Source of the DNA: Paracoccus lutimaris
Lineage (GTDB): Bacteria > Pseudomonadota > Alphaproteobacteria > Rhodobacterales > Rhodobacteraceae
DNA: 64,000 nucleotides
Assembly (NCBI RefSeq): GCF_003337565.1
Contig: NZ_QPJL01000008.1
Coordinates: 1-64,000, forward strand
Direction: 5' to 3'
Shown: piece by piece, positions 25,243-34,960 of the stretch
Numbering within the stretch: position 1 is the stretch's first letter
How the letters are laid out: each line of letters begins with the position of its first letter
The notes under the pieces: generated by a model
What the model was told of the DNA's origin: nothing
The model's database searches: none
The model's input: only the letters and a program-made list of their open reading frames with translations
Made by a program: the position numbers and the translations under genes

Positions 25243-26214
25243 TCAGGGCGTCTTGCCGGCGGCTTCGACGGCAGGCGGGGTCGCGCCTGCGCTGGCAAGT
25301 TCCGCCTCGGGCAGGGCGGCGGTCTTGATATTGCCCGGCGCCGGCAGGTCGCCCGCGATCGGGGCGGGCTGGCGCATGACCATGCGCAGGATCGAGATCA
25401 GCTCCTCGCGCAGCTTCTTGCGATGGGTCACCCGGTCCAGCATGCCGTGATCCAGCAGGTATTCGGCGCGCTGGAAGCCCTCGGGCAGCTTTTCGCGGAT
25501 GGTCTGCTCGATCACGCGCGGGCCGGCAAAGCAGATCAGCGCATTGGGTTCGGCGATCTGGATATCGCCCAGCATGGCGTAGCTTGCGGTCACGCCGCCG
25601 GTCGTCGGATGGGTCAGGACGACGATATAGGGCAGGCCGGCTTCCTTGAGCATCTCGACCGCGACGGTGGTGCGCGGCATCTGCATCAGGGACAGGATGC
25701 CTTCCTGCATGCGCGCGCCGCCAGCGGCCGAAAACAGCACCAAGGGGCGCTTGAGCTTCACCGCGCGCTCGGCGGCGGCGATGATGGCATTGCCGACATA
25801 CATGCCCATGGAGCCGCCCATGAACGAGAAATCCTGCGCGGCGGCGACGATGGGGGTGCGGCCGATCTCGCCCTCGGCGACCAGCATGGCCTCTTTTTCG
25901 CCGGTGGATTTCTGCGCCGCCTTCATCCGGTCGGGATATTTCTTCTGGTCGCGGAACTGCAGCGGGTCGGCGACCGGCTCGGGCACCTTGACCTCGTTGA
26001 AGACGCCGCCGTCAAACAGCGCCGCAAAGCGCGAGCGGGGCGTGATCGCCAGATGGTGGTCGCAATTGCTGCAGACGTTCAGATTGTCGGCCAGTTCGCG
26101 GTGGAACAGCATGGTTCCGCATTCCGGGCACTTGGTCCACAGGTTCTCGGGCACGTCGCGGCGCGAGAACAGCGAATTGATGCGCGGGCGAACATAGTTG
26201 GTGATCCAGTTCAT
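25243..26214 (-). CDS. accD: Acetyl-CoA carboxylase carboxyltransferase subunit beta
   Basis: The beta subunit of the carboxyltransferase that makes malonyl-CoA for fatty acid synthesis, working with AccA in the cytoplasm. The N-terminal zinc ribbon has the CxxC pairs of CPEC and CSNC. The crotonase-like core carries [26 protein letters not shown] and [12 protein letters not shown]. The last 40 residues are Ala/Pro-rich and variable. Malonyl-CoA would also feed the polyketide synthase at 39006-45989, though nothing shows a direct link. It is first in the accD-folC operon. Confidence 0.97.
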   Translation of the reverse strand: MNWITNYVRPRINSLFSRRDVPENLWTKCPECGTMLFHRELADNLNVCSNCDHHLAITPRSRFAALFDGGVFNEVKVPEPVADPLQFRDQKKYPDRMKAAQKSTGEKEAMLVAEGEIGRTPIVAAAQDFSFMGGSMGMYVGNAIIAAAERAVKLKRPLVLFSAAGGARMQEGILSLMQMPRTTVAVEMLKEAGLPYIVVLTHPTTGGVTASYAMLGDIQIAEPNALICFAGPRVIEQTIREKLPEGFQRAEYLLDHGMLDRVTHRKKLREELISILRMVMRQPAPIAGDLPAPGNIKTAALPEAELASAGATPPAVEAAGKTP

Positions 26215-26302
26215 CGACGGGTCCTAACGCTGGGTTCAGGGGCTGAGATAGGCAAAACGACACCGAATTGCAATTCCGCTCGGGCCGCGCTTTCATGCGG
26301 CC

Positions 26303-27730
26303 ATGTGGACCGACATGCTTGCCTTTACCCATTACGCCGCCGCGCTGCTGGTCAGCGCGCGCGTGCTGTTGCGCCCGCGCCTTGAACCCACGGTACGGCT
26401 TTCGTGGATTCTGATCATCGAACTGGTGCCGCTGGTCGGAATCCTGGCCTATATCCTGTTTGGCGAAATCAGGATGCGCAGCGCCGAGGTCTCGACCATG
26501 GCCAGCGTGCGCCGTTTCCTGTCGGGCCTGTGGCAACCCAGCCCCGAGCAGGTGCGCAACCCCCCGGTCTTTGCCGCGCCGATCATCGCCGCGAATCGGG
26601 CCATCGGCGGGTTCGAGGCCGTGGCCGGCAACCGCGCCACCCTGCTGCCCGAGGATGACAGCGCCATCGCCGATCTGGTCACCGCCATCGATCAGGCGCG
26701 CGAGCATGTCCATATGCTGTTCTATATCTGGCTGGACGATGTCTCGGGCCGGTCGGTGGCCGAGGCGGCGATCCGCGCTGTCGGGCGCGGCGTCAAGGTG
26801 CGGGCGGTGATCGATGCCTATGGCTCACGCGCTTTTGGGCGTTCGGACGCATGGGCGCAGATGAAGGCCGCCGGCTGCGAATGTATCGAGGCGCTGCCTT
26901 TGGGCATGCCGGTCATCGGGCTGCTGTTTCAGCGCATGGACCTGCGCAATCACCGCAAGATCGTGGTCATCGACCATGAGATCGGCTTTACCGGCAGCCG
27001 CAACTGCTCGGACATGGCCTTCGCGGTCAAGCCGCGCTTCGCGCCCTGGATCGACGTCTTCCTGCGCATCGAGGGGCCGGTCGTGCGGCAGATGCAGGCG
27101 ATCTTCCTGCAGGACTGGATGAGCTATACCGGCGAGGATCTGGGCGACATCCTGCGCATGTCCCCGCCGGTCGCCGCCCCGGGCGAGATCGCGCAGGTCG
27201 TGGCCACCGGGCCCGACAACCGCCATGGCTCGCTGTCGGATTCGATGACCACGATGATCTATGCCGCGCGCAGCCGGCTGACCATCACCACGCCCTATTA
27301 TGTGCCGGGCAGCGCGCTGGATTCGGCGATCCGCACCGCCGCGCGCAGCGGCATCGACGTGACCATGATCCTGCCCGCCCGCAACGATTCGCTGGTCGTG
27401 CAGGCCACCTCCGAGGGGTTCTATTACGGGCTGGTCGCGGCGGGGGTGAAGCTGATGCTGTTCCCGGGCGGGCTCTTGCATGCCAAGATCATCACCGTGG
27501 ATGGCTGCATGGCCATGCTGGGCAGCGCCAACATGGACCGCCGCAGCTTTGAGCTGAATTATGAAATGAACATGCTGTTTCTGGGCGGCGATCTGACCGA
27601 GGCGCTGGATCAGCGCCAGCAGACCTATATCGACCGCGCCCACCCCGTCGATCTTGAGGAAATCCGCGACTGGTCGGTCTGGAAGCGGTTGCGCAACAAC
27701 CTTCTGGCGCTGGCCGCGCCGATCCTGTGA
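26303..27730 (+). CDS. cls: Cardiolipin synthase (phospholipase D type)
   Basis: Makes cardiolipin from two phosphatidylglycerols in the inner membrane. Two N-terminal membrane segments (about 5-25 and 32-52) are followed by two phospholipase D (HKD) motifs: NHRKIVVIDHEIGFTGSRN near 215 and LHAKIITVDGCMAMLGSANM near 393. The length, 475 residues, is normal. The start is the ATG at 26303, 88 bases from the divergent accD. The pterin dehydratase gene starts 11 bases after its stop and is probably co-transcribed. Confidence 0.94.
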   Translation: MWTDMLAFTHYAAALLVSARVLLRPRLEPTVRLSWILIIELVPLVGILAYILFGEIRMRSAEVSTMASVRRFLSGLWQPSPEQVRNPPVFAAPIIAANRAIGGFEAVAGNRATLLPEDDSAIADLVTAIDQAREHVHMLFYIWLDDVSGRSVAEAAIRAVGRGVKVRAVIDAYGSRAFGRSDAWAQMKAAGCECIEALPLGMPVIGLLFQRMDLRNHRKIVVIDHEIGFTGSRNCSDMAFAVKPRFAPWIDVFLRIEGPVVRQMQAIFLQDWMSYTGEDLGDILRMSPPVAAPGEIAQVVATGPDNRHGSLSDSMTTMIYAARSRLTITTPYYVPGSALDSAIRTAARSGIDVTMILPARNDSLVVQATSEGFYYGLVAAGVKLMLFPGGLLHAKIITVDGCMAMLGSANMDRRSFELNYEMNMLFLGGDLTEALDQRQQTYIDRAHPVDLEEIRDWSVWKRLRNNLLALAAPIL

Positions 27731-27741
27731 AAGGGGGCAAG

Positions 27742-28065
27742 ATGACCGATCTGGCTGCGGGAAAGATCGTCGACGGCGCCCCGGCGCTGGATCCGGCGGA
27801 ACTGGCCGCACATCTGGGGGGCCTGCCGGGATGGGCGCTGGCCCCGGACGGCAAGTCGATCAGCCGCGACTGGCGCTTCAAGACATTCCGACGTGCCGCG
27901 CAGCTGGCCAATCTTGCCGCGTGGCAGGCCGAGGCCGCCAACCACCATCCCGACATTGCCTTTGGCTGGGGCTTTGCCCGCGTCACCTTCACCACCCATT
28001 CGGCGGGGGGCGTGACCATGAACGACCTGATCATGGCGGCCCGGCTGGACCGGCTGGCCGAATAG
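27742..28065 (+). CDS. phhB: 4a-hydroxytetrahydrobiopterin dehydratase (pterin-4a-carbinolamine dehydratase)
   Basis: Recycles the pterin cofactor after aromatic amino acid hydroxylation. The 107-residue product carries the family active-site pattern ANHHPDI followed by [15 protein letters not shown], and the W-x-F-K-T-F region upstream. I use the ATG at 27742 because AAGGGGG stands just before it; the frame is open five codons further. It probably shares a transcript with cls. No phenylalanine hydroxylase is in the window. Confidence 0.92.
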   Translation: MTDLAAGKIVDGAPALDPAELAAHLGGLPGWALAPDGKSISRDWRFKTFRRAAQLANLAAWQAEAANHHPDIAFGWGFARVTFTTHSAGGVTMNDLIMAARLDRLAE

Positions 28066-28165
28066 GGGCAGGATTGCTGCCATATTTGCCGGGGTTTTCG
28101 GCACCCCGCCCCCTTGCCCCTTGGGCGGGCTGGCCCTATCCAAGTCGCAGCCAGAGGGATACGCC

Positions 28166-29899
28166 ATGAAAAACACCCGCTTCGACAAGTCGCATCTTCC
28201 CAGCCGCCATGTCACCGAAGGACCGGCGCGCGCGCCGCATCGCAGCTATTTCTACGCGATGGGCATTTCCGAGGAAGAAATCCATTCCCCCTGGGTGGGT
28301 GTGGCGACCTGCTGGAACGAGGCGGCGCCGTGCAACATCGCGCTGGCCCGTCAGGCGCAATCGGTCAAGCAGGGTGTGAAAAAAGGCGGCGGATGCCCGC
28401 GCGAATTCACCACCATCACCGTCACCGACGGCATCGCCATGGGGCATGAGGGGATGCGCTCCTCGCTCGCGTCGCGCGACTGGATCGCGGATACGGTCGA
28501 ACTGACCATGCGCGGCCATTGCTATGACGCGCTGGTCGGGCTTGCGGGCTGCGACAAGTCGCTGCCGGGCATGATGATGGCCATGGTGCGGCTGAACGTG
28601 CCCAGCGTGTTCATCTATGGCGGCTCGATCCTGCCGGGCAAGCTGAACGGCAAGGATGTCGTCGTCCAGGACGTGTTCGAGGCCGTGGGCCAGCACGCCG
28701 CCGGCAATATGTCGGATGCCGAACTGGAGATTCTGGAGCGCGTGGCCTGTCCCAGCGCCGGGGCCTGCGGCGGGCAATATACCGCCAATACCATGGCCTG
28801 CGTCAGCGAGGCGATCGGTCTTGCGCTGATGAACAGCTCGGGCGCGCCCGCGCCCTATGAAAGCCGCGACCAATACGGCCTTGCCTCGGGCGAGGCGGTG
28901 ATGAGCCTGATCGAAAAGAACATCCGCGCCCGTGACGTGGTGACGCGCAAGGCGCTGGAAAACGCCGCGCGGGTCGTCGCCTGCACCGGCGGCTCGACCA
29001 ATGCCGGGCTGCATCTTCCCGCCATCGCCCATGAGGCGGGGATCGATTTCGACCTGTTCGACGTCTGCGACATCTTCCGCGACACGCCCTATTTCGTGAA
29101 CCTGCGTCCGGGCGGCGATTATGTCGCAAAGGATCTTTACGAGGCGGGCGGCGTGCCGGTCGTCATGCGCGAGCTGCGCCGCGCCGGCCTGATCCACGAA
29201 GACTGCATCACCGCCTCCGGCAAGACCATCGGCGAGGAGCTGGACCTTGTGGAGCGCGAGATCGACGGCAAGGTCATCCACCCGGTCGCAACGCCGCTGT
29301 CGAAAACCGGTGGCGTGGTCGGCCTGAAAGGCAACCTTGCCCCCGATGGCGCCATCGTCAAGGTCGCCGGCATGACCGCTGAACAGCAGGTATTCACCGG
29401 CCCGGCCCGCGTCTTTGAATGCGAGGAAGAGGCCTTTGATGCCGTGACCAAGCGCGAATATAAGGAAGGCGAGGTCATCGTCATCCGCAACGAGGGCCCG
29501 GCCGGCGGCCCCGGCATGCGCGAGATGCTGTCCACCACCGCCGCGCTTTCGGGGCAGGGCATGGGCAAGAAGGTGGCGCTGATCACCGATGGCCGCTTCT
29601 CGGGTGCGACGCGCGGCTTCTGCGTCGGCCATGTCGGGCCGGAATCGGCGCATGGCGGCCCTATCGCGCTGCTCAAGGATGGCGACATGATCACCATTGA
29701 TGCCGTCAAGGGCGAGATCTCGGTGGCGCTGTCGGATGACGAGCTGGCGCAGCGCCGTGCCGAATGGACCGGGGCGCGCGCCACCGACTATGCGTCGGGC
29801 GCGCTGTGGAAATATGCGCGGCTGGTCGGCAAGGCGCGCTACGGCGCCGTGACCCATCCGGGCGCGGCCGAGGAAACCCACGTCTATATGGACCAGTAA
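28166..29899 (+). CDS. ilvD: Dihydroxy-acid dehydratase
   Basis: Iron-sulfur dehydratase of the branched-chain amino acid pathway, turning 2,3-dihydroxy acids into 2-oxo acids. Cluster-binding cysteines are visible in [15 protein letters not shown] and [15 protein letters not shown]. The C-terminal signature [17 protein letters not shown] is intact. At 577 residues the length is normal. The start is at 28166, with AGAGGGA about eight bases upstream. It appears to be followed in an operon by the DUF6478-like gene nine bases downstream. Confidence 0.97.
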   Translation: MKNTRFDKSHLPSRHVTEGPARAPHRSYFYAMGISEEEIHSPWVGVATCWNEAAPCNIALARQAQSVKQGVKKGGGCPREFTTITVTDGIAMGHEGMRSSLASRDWIADTVELTMRGHCYDALVGLAGCDKSLPGMMMAMVRLNVPSVFIYGGSILPGKLNGKDVVVQDVFEAVGQHAAGNMSDAELEILERVACPSAGACGGQYTANTMACVSEAIGLALMNSSGAPAPYESRDQYGLASGEAVMSLIEKNIRARDVVTRKALENAARVVACTGGSTNAGLHLPAIAHEAGIDFDLFDVCDIFRDTPYFVNLRPGGDYVAKDLYEAGGVPVVMRELRRAGLIHEDCITASGKTIGEELDLVEREIDGKVIHPVATPLSKTGGVVGLKGNLAPDGAIVKVAGMTAEQQVFTGPARVFECEEEAFDAVTKREYKEGEVIVIRNEGPAGGPGMREMLSTTAALSGQGMGKKVALITDGRFSGATRGFCVGHVGPESAHGGPIALLKDGDMITIDAVKGEISVALSDDELAQRRAEWTGARATDYASGALWKYARLVGKARYGAVTHPGAAEETHVYMDQ

Positions 29900-29908
29900 G
29901 GCATCAGC

Positions 29909-30694
29909 ATGGGGATGCGTCCACGCAAGTGGCTTGAACGAAAGGCACGCGAGCGGGCGCATCGCCAATGGGGCGAGCTGTCGGAGAATGTCGACCGGAT
30001 CGGCGCAGCGCAACTGCACCGGCTGCGGGACGAGGCTCTGGGCCTGCGCGGCAGCCTGAACCGGTTCCTGTCGGGCACGGACCGCCGCGCGCAGGTCTCG
30101 CGCAGGGCGCTGGATGCGCTCAGTCTGCCGGGCGGCACTGACTGGCGCTGGCGGCCGGGCTTCATGGCCGGGCCGATCACCCCGCGCGGTCTTGCCGAAC
30201 CCGCATCCGGCGCCAGCCTTGGCGCGCAGGCGACGGTCTGGCACGATTGCCCGCAACGGGCGCTGATCCTTGAACAGGTGCGCAGCCCGGGTGTTACCGA
30301 CCTGTCGCCCTTTGGCCTGCGGCTTGAGGTTTTCGGATTTTCGGGCAGCTTCCTGTCGGTCGCGATCGAGCTGCCGCGCGAGGCGCTGGCCGGGCTGACC
30401 CGCGACCATGTCATCCGGCTGGAAACCGGCATCGAGGTCGAGCGTCCGATCGGCATCTATGCCCGGCTCAATATCGGCCACGGCCCCAATACCGAGGAAA
30501 TCCCCCGGAAATTCGCCGATCTCGAAGCGGGGCTGCAAAGCCGGCAGGTCATCGAATTCGACCTTGCCTATACCGAGATGAACGAGCGGCGGCTGGAAAA
30601 GATCTGGCTGGACCTGATCTTTGAATCCCCCCGCATGAGCGCGGTTGAAATCCATGAGCTGGTCCTGTCCCGGCATTTGCGGGCAGAGTTCTGA
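29909..30694 (+). CDS. DUF6478-like family protein
   Basis: A 261-residue cytoplasmic protein of unknown function. The pattern WRPGFMAGPI, then GAQATVWHDC, PFGLRLEVFGFSGSFLSVA and ARLNIGHGPNTEEIPR is one I recall from the rhodobacterial DUF6478 family. The N-terminal 60 residues are basic and helical. It sits nine bases after ilvD and 17 bases before another small gene, so all three may be co-transcribed. No enzymatic motif is visible. Confidence 0.78.
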   Translation: MGMRPRKWLERKARERAHRQWGELSENVDRIGAAQLHRLRDEALGLRGSLNRFLSGTDRRAQVSRRALDALSLPGGTDWRWRPGFMAGPITPRGLAEPASGASLGAQATVWHDCPQRALILEQVRSPGVTDLSPFGLRLEVFGFSGSFLSVAIELPREALAGLTRDHVIRLETGIEVERPIGIYARLNIGHGPNTEEIPRKFADLEAGLQSRQVIEFDLAYTEMNERRLEKIWLDLIFESPRMSAVEIHELVLSRHLRAEF

Positions 30695-30711
30695 TCCGGG
30701 AAAGGTCCTTG

Positions 30712-31098
30712 ATGCGCGAGTTTGAATCACTGGGGCTGAAGGCCGGCATCTGGCAGGGCATGCTGATGCGCGGCACGCCGCCCGGGCGGCTGATCCTGGT
30801 CCATCTGGGCGCGCCTGTCGCCAATGCCCGCGTCACGCCAGAGGGCGAGGGCCGCTGGCGCGTCGCCGCCGCCATCCCCGCCGAGCGGCTGTCGGACGGG
30901 GTGCAGACCTTTCTGCTATACGAGGATATGGCCGAGAATGACGCGCCGCCCGCGCCGGCGCCGGGCGCGATCCCGCTGGGAAGGCTGACCATGGTGGCCG
31001 GGGCGCTGCTTGACGATGACCTGCGGGCCGAACTGGACCTGCTGCGCAGCGAGCTTGATCTGGTCAAGAAGGAACTGCGCCGGCTGGCCCGGGACTAG
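30712..31098 (+). CDS. Hypothetical protein with C-terminal coiled coil
   Basis: A 128-residue acidic protein. The first 75 residues form a beta-rich domain (LKAGIWQGML, then GRLILVHLGAPVANARV). The Pro/Ala linker near residue 85 is followed by a Leu-zipper-like helix, LRAELDLLRSELDLVKKELR. That suggests self-association through a coiled coil. It lies downstream of the DUF6478-like gene on the same strand and probably belongs to its operon. No family is recognised. Confidence 0.7.
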   Translation: MREFESLGLKAGIWQGMLMRGTPPGRLILVHLGAPVANARVTPEGEGRWRVAAAIPAERLSDGVQTFLLYEDMAENDAPPAPAPGAIPLGRLTMVAGALLDDDLRAELDLLRSELDLVKKELRRLARD

Positions 31099-31117
31099 GC
31101 CGGGGCCAGGGGCGGGC

Positions 31118-31840
31118 TCAGTCCCGCGCCCAATAGGCGTAACCGCCGGTCTCGGCAAAGCCCATGCGGTCGTAAAGCGCGCGGGCGCTGGTATTGGCGC
31201 GGCTGACGGCCAGCCCCAGCCGTGTGGCACCTTGCGCATCGGCCCAGGTGGCGGCCCTGCGGATCAGCCAGCCCGCCAACCCCTTGCGGCGGAATCCCGG
31301 CGCGACCTCGATGGCATGGATCATGGCGACAGGCCCGTCCACGGCGACAAAGGCCGCGCCCGCCGCGCGATCCTCGTGTCGGCCAAGGATCGCGGTCCTG
31401 GGCAGGGCGACCCGCGGCATCACCGCCTGCCGTGCCGCGCCGATATTGCCCGCAGCCCAGATATCGCCCTGAATCGCCAAGGGTGGCCAGATCGTGAATG
31501 CGGTCATGCCCGGCACGTCGCGGTCGCGCAGCGCCGCGCAGTCCAGCGCCATGATCGCGGTCGGGTTCTGACGCTGATAGCCGCGCGCGATCAGCGCCTT
31601 GGCAAGCGCGTCGTCGCAGTCGGGCAGGCGAAACATCGCCCGCTGCCGCCAGCGGCGATGGATCGCTTCGACCGCCGGAATGTCGGCCTCGTCCCAATCG
31701 GGCCGCAGCGCCCGGGCCGAGCTGACCCGCCCGCCCGCGCCATGGCCGCGCCCGACGCGAAAGGCGCCGGCATCGGCATATTCGGCAGCGGGCCATGTGG
31801 TTTCAAAGGCCCGCGCCAGATCTGGATCGCCCGGTGTCAC
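31118..31840 (-). CDS. GNAT family N-acetyltransferase
   Basis: A 240-residue acetyltransferase-like protein. The acetyl-CoA binding motif A is visible as IEVAPGFRRKGLAGWLIRRA, followed by ANTSARALYDRMGFAETGGY, the C-terminal GNAT helix and strand. The N-terminal half is less conserved. The substrate is unknown. Its start overlaps the cinA-like stop by four bases, so the two are coupled; that pairing is common in Rhodobacterales. Confidence 0.85.
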   Translation of the reverse strand: MTPGDPDLARAFETTWPAAEYADAGAFRVGRGHGAGGRVSSARALRPDWDEADIPAVEAIHRRWRQRAMFRLPDCDDALAKALIARGYQRQNPTAIMALDCAALRDRDVPGMTAFTIWPPLAIQGDIWAAGNIGAARQAVMPRVALPRTAILGRHEDRAAGAAFVAVDGPVAMIHAIEVAPGFRRKGLAGWLIRRAATWADAQGATRLGLAVSRANTSARALYDRMGFAETGGYAYWARD

Positions 31841-32577
31841 AGCGCCAGCCTTGCATGCAAATCGGCCATGGCGGCGGCGACGCGCGCACCGTCCAGCCCG
31901 CGGATGACCAGACTGGTGCCATAGCGCTGCTCGCGCTGGAACGGATATGAGCCCAGCGACAGGTCGGGATAGCGTTCGGCCACCTCGCGCAGCCCGTCGG
32001 CCACGTCGGATTCCGGGCGCATCACCTCGACCGCCTCGCTGACCGAGGCGCGGCCGGTCGGCAGTCCGGGTATGATGGCCTCGACCATGACCCGGAAAAC
32101 CTCGGGGACGCCGGCCATGACATAGGTATTGCCGATATGGAAACCCGGCGCGGCGGAATGGGCATTGGCGATCAGCCTGGCGCCAAGCGGGATGCGGGCC
32201 ATGCGCAGCCGGTTCCCCGTCACCTCGACGCCGCGCGCCTGCCAGCGGGCGGTCATGACGGCGCGGGCCTCTTCGTTGATCTCGATGCCCACGCCGAACG
32301 CCGCGGCCACCGCATCGGCGGTCACGTCGTCATGCGTCGGCCCGATCCCGCCCGAGGTGAACAGCATGTCCCAGCGCCCGCCCAGCGACTTGTCCAGCGC
32401 CCGGATCGCCTCGACGATCTGGTCCTGATCGTCCGAGACGATCCTGACCTCGCGCAGGTCGATGCCGATGCTGTTCAGGACCTGCGACAGGTGATGGGCA
32501 TTGCCCTCGCGCGTGCGGCCCGAAAGGATCTCGTCGCCAATGACGAGAATGGCGGCGGTGGGATTGTCCGATTGCAT
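31837..32577 (-). CDS. CinA/MoaB-like molybdopterin-binding domain protein
   Basis: A 246-residue protein with a MoaB/MogA-type fold. The N-terminal ILVIGDEILSGRT and the FTSGGIGPTHDDVT motif are those of the CinA N-terminal (COG1058) domain, which in related proteins hydrolyses ADP-ribose or NMN-derived compounds. The CinA C-terminal amidase domain is absent, so this is a short form. The ATG at 32577 has AGGAG about six bases upstream. It is divergent from map and overlaps the GNAT gene at its end. Confidence 0.88.
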   Translation of the reverse strand: MQSDNPTAAILVIGDEILSGRTREGNAHHLSQVLNSIGIDLREVRIVSDDQDQIVEAIRALDKSLGGRWDMLFTSGGIGPTHDDVTADAVAAAFGVGIEINEEARAVMTARWQARGVEVTGNRLRMARIPLGARLIANAHSAAPGFHIGNTYVMAGVPEVFRVMVEAIIPGLPTGRASVSEAVEVMRPESDVADGLREVAERYPDLSLGSYPFQREQRYGTSLVIRGLDGARVAAAMADLHARLAL

Positions 32578-32610
32578 GGCGGCTCCTGTCGCGTACGTGA
32601 CCTTGGGGCA

Positions 32611-32640
32611 TGTATAGGTCCGCCCGCAGGGCTGGAACAA
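32611..32640 (-). promoter_or_regulatory. Promoter of the CinA-like/GNAT operon
   Basis: On the minus strand TTGTTC and TATACA are 18 bases apart, with a predicted leader of about 27 bases before the ATG at 32577. Confidence 0.5.
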
Positions 32641-32685
32641 GTGGCCGCTTCGGACTATCTCTGTGCCAAGCCAGATGAGGACGCC

Positions 32686-33489
32686 ATGAACGACGTACGC
32701 CAGACCCGCGAGGGGATCCGCATTCACGAGCCGGCAGATTTCGCCGGCATGCACGCGGCCGGCCGGATCGCGGCACAGATCCTTGACGAGGTCGGGCCGC
32801 TGGTCCAGCCCGGCGCCACCACCGGCGCCATCGACGATTTCATCCGCAACCGGGTGGTGGAACTGGGCACCGTCAGCGCCACCATCGGCTATCGCGGCTA
32901 TCAGCATGCCAGCTGCATCAGCGTCAACCATGTCGTCTGCCACGGCATTCCCGGCGACAAGGTGCTGTCGGATGGCGATATCCTGAACATCGACGTGACG
33001 GTCATCGCCGATGGCTGGTATGGCGACAGCTCGCGCATGTATGTGGCGGGCAAGGCCAGCGTGAAATCCAAGCGCCTGATCCAGGTCACCCATGACAGCC
33101 TGATGAAGGGGATCGAAGCCGTCCGCCCCGGCGCCACTTTCGGCGATATCGGCTGGGCTATCCAGTCCTATGTCGAGGCCAACCGCATGTCGGTGGTGCG
33201 CGATTTCTGCGGCCACGGTCTGGGCCGGGTCTTTCACGCGCCGCCGAACGTCCTGCATTTCGGCCGCCCCGGCAAAGGCCCGGTGCTGGAAGAAGGCATG
33301 TTCTTCACCATCGAGCCGATGGTCAACCTTGGCCGTCCGGAAACCAAGGTGCTGGCCGATGACTGGACGGCGGTCACCCGCGACAAGTCGCTTTCGGCGC
33401 AGTTCGAGCATTCGATCGGCGTCACCGCCACCGGCTTTGAAATCTTCACCCTTTCGCCCGCGGGAAAATTCTTCCCCGATCTGGACTAA
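32686..33489 (+). CDS. map: Methionine aminopeptidase type I
   Basis: Removes the initiator Met from new proteins. Metal-binding motifs are complete: NIDVTVIADGWYGDSSRM (two Asp), FCGHGLGRVFH (His), EEGMFFTIEP (Glu) and AQFEHSIGVT (Glu). The family VNHVVCHGIPG sequence is also present. At 267 residues it is a standard type I enzyme. The ATG at 32686 has GAGG about six bases upstream; the frame remains open further 5' but overlaps the divergent promoter. Confidence 0.97.
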   Translation: MNDVRQTREGIRIHEPADFAGMHAAGRIAAQILDEVGPLVQPGATTGAIDDFIRNRVVELGTVSATIGYRGYQHASCISVNHVVCHGIPGDKVLSDGDILNIDVTVIADGWYGDSSRMYVAGKASVKSKRLIQVTHDSLMKGIEAVRPGATFGDIGWAIQSYVEANRMSVVRDFCGHGLGRVFHAPPNVLHFGRPGKGPVLEEGMFFTIEPMVNLGRPETKVLADDWTAVTRDKSLSAQFEHSIGVTATGFEIFTLSPAGKFFPDLD

Positions 33490-33569
33490 GGCTCAAAGCT
33501 TCTTTCATGCCCAAATATCCATGCGGCGGCGCCAACAGGGGCCGCCGTCACCTTTGACGCGCTTGGCGT

Positions 33570-34589
33570 TCAACGGGAGCGGATCGTGTCCCCGGGCAGG
33601 AAGGTCGGGGCAAAGGCCACGACGCCATCCTCGGGCTTTGGCTCCTTGCCGGCGACGATGCGCGCGGCGCGCCGCCCGATATCGATGCGCCGGGCATCGG
33701 TGGTGGTCAGCCGCATCGGCAGCCCGTCCAACAGCTCGACCCCGTTGAAACCGGCCAGTCCCAGCTTGCCCGGAATGTCATAGCCCTGTTCCATGCACCA
33801 CATCAGCCCACCCGCGCCGATCATATCATTGGAATAATACAGAAAATCCAGATCCGGCTCGCGGCTCAGGATGCGCTCGGTCAGCTCGCGCCCCTTCAGA
33901 AGCGACGAGCCGCCCTGATAGAACTCCCGCGCCGCCAGTGCGATGCCCGCCTCGCCCAGGCGCGCCTCGAACCCTGCCAGACGTTTGCGGGCGCGATGAT
34001 CCTCGGGCATGTGGGTGCCGATAAAGCCGATGCGGCGATAGCCGGCGTTCAGGATTTCCTCGGCCATTTCGGCCCCGGCGCGCTTGTGCGAGATGCCGAC
34101 CGCGCAATCGATGGGCGTGCCGTCCACATCCATGATCTCGACCACCGGCAGGCCGGCGTTTTCCAGCATGGCGCGGGCGGCCTTGTTATGTTCCAGCCCC
34201 GCCAGAATAACCCCCGAGGGGCGCCAGGACAGCATGTCGTAAAGCACCGCATCCTCGCGCGGGGGTGAATAATTCGTGACCCCCACCACCGGCTGTAAGC
34301 CGGTATCGTCCAGTTCCGCCGAGATCCCGCCCAGCACATCGGGAAAGACCATGTTCGACAGCGATGGAATGACCACGGCGACCAGATTGACGCGCTGGCT
34401 GGCCAGACCGCCGGCGATCTTGTTGGGGACATAGCCCAGGGTGCGGGCGGCGGTCAGCACCTTTTCCCGCGTCGCGGCGGAAACATCGCCCCGGTTGCGC
34501 AACACCCGGCTGACGGTCATCTCGGACACGCCCGACGCCTCCGAGACATCACGCAGGGTCAAGGGGCGGCGAGGTCTTTTCATATTCAT
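33570..34589 (-). CDS. LacI-family transcriptional regulator, GntR (gluconate)-like
   Basis: A repressor with the LacI-type helix-turn-helix at the N terminus (LTLRDVSEASGVSEMTVSRV) and a hinge helix YVPNKIAGGLASQ. A periplasmic-binding-like effector domain follows. The sequence VVIPSLSNMVFPDVLGGI is close to the gluconate regulator GntR in style. I start it at 34589 (339 residues); an ATG at 34583 is also possible, and a longer frame to 34655 would overlap the probable operator. No gluconate genes lie next to it, so the target is elsewhere or the name is approximate. Confidence 0.88.
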   Translation of the reverse strand: MNMKRPRRPLTLRDVSEASGVSEMTVSRVLRNRGDVSAATREKVLTAARTLGYVPNKIAGGLASQRVNLVAVVIPSLSNMVFPDVLGGISAELDDTGLQPVVGVTNYSPPREDAVLYDMLSWRPSGVILAGLEHNKAARAMLENAGLPVVEIMDVDGTPIDCAVGISHKRAGAEMAEEILNAGYRRIGFIGTHMPEDHRARKRLAGFEARLGEAGIALAAREFYQGGSSLLKGRELTERILSREPDLDFLYYSNDMIGAGGLMWCMEQGYDIPGKLGLAGFNGVELLDGLPMRLTTTDARRIDIGRRAARIVAGKEPKPEDGVVAFAPTFLPGDTIRSR

Positions 34590-34611
34590 TGGCAAATGCT
34601 GCTCCGCAATC

Positions 34612-34627
34612 ATGTTACCGTTATCGT
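34612..34627. promoter_or_regulatory. Candidate LacI/GntR-type operator
   Basis: ATGTTACCGTTATCGT is an imperfect 16-base dyad centred on CG, 23 bases before the regulator start. The left half resembles published GntR half-sites (ATGTTACC). It would serve autoregulation and lies 60 bases before the divergent tRNA-Arg. Confidence 0.35.
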
Positions 34628-34687
34628 GTCCGGCGCGGCGCGGCAAGCTTGCCATTTTCCTGGCCCGCTGGCAAAAGCATCTGCGGC

Positions 34688-34764
34688 GGCCCCGTGGCTC
34701 AACTGGATAGAGCAGCCCCCTCCTAAGGGGCAGGTTACAGGTTCAAGTCCTGTCGGGGTCACCA
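34688..34764 (+). tRNA. tRNA-Arg (anticodon CCU)
   Basis: A 77-base tRNA. Acceptor arms GGCCCCG and CGGGGTC pair with one G-U, the discriminator is A and CCA is encoded. The anticodon loop CTCCTAA on stem GCCCC/GGGGC gives CCU (codon AGG). The T-arm is GGTTCAAGTCC. tRNA-Arg(CCU) genes are frequent integration sites, and an integrase remnant lies just downstream. Confidence 0.96.
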
Positions 34765-34786
34765 TGAAAATTCAAGTCGGTATGGT

Positions 34787-34960
34787 TCATTTAGGGGCTC
34801 GCCCTCTGGATCGATGAACCGGAGCGATGCGGCCGAAGTCCAGCGCGCCTGCCGCCATACGCAGGTGGTCCGGGCTGAACTGACCGTAGGTGCCGCGCGT
34901 CACTTTGGGGTTGCTGTGGCCAAGATGCCGGGCGATCTCCACAAGCGCGTCGTTCGAGGA
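34787..34960 (-). pseudogene. C-terminal remnant of a tyrosine-type phage integrase
   Basis: A fragment of about 57 residues keeps the end of a tyrosine recombinase: IARHLGHSNPKVTRGTYGQF, with the catalytic His of LGH and the nucleophile Tyr of TYG, then SPDHLRMAA. The rest of the catalytic domain (first Arg box and the core) is missing. The frame upstream of 34960 has no similarity. It points towards the tRNA-Arg and starts 22 bases from it, the usual place for an island integrase. Confidence 0.75.

Noticed and set aside
28088..28132. Terminator after phhB formed by CCCGCCC and GGGCGGG
   Set aside because: The stem is plausible but there is no T run after it, and it may simply be part of the ilvD leader.
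6486..34800. The shared decamer TTAGGGGCTC at 6486-6495 and 34791-34800 as paired attachment sites
   Set aside because: Ten bases is too short to be significant over this distance, and it does not match the tRNA-Arg 3' end.
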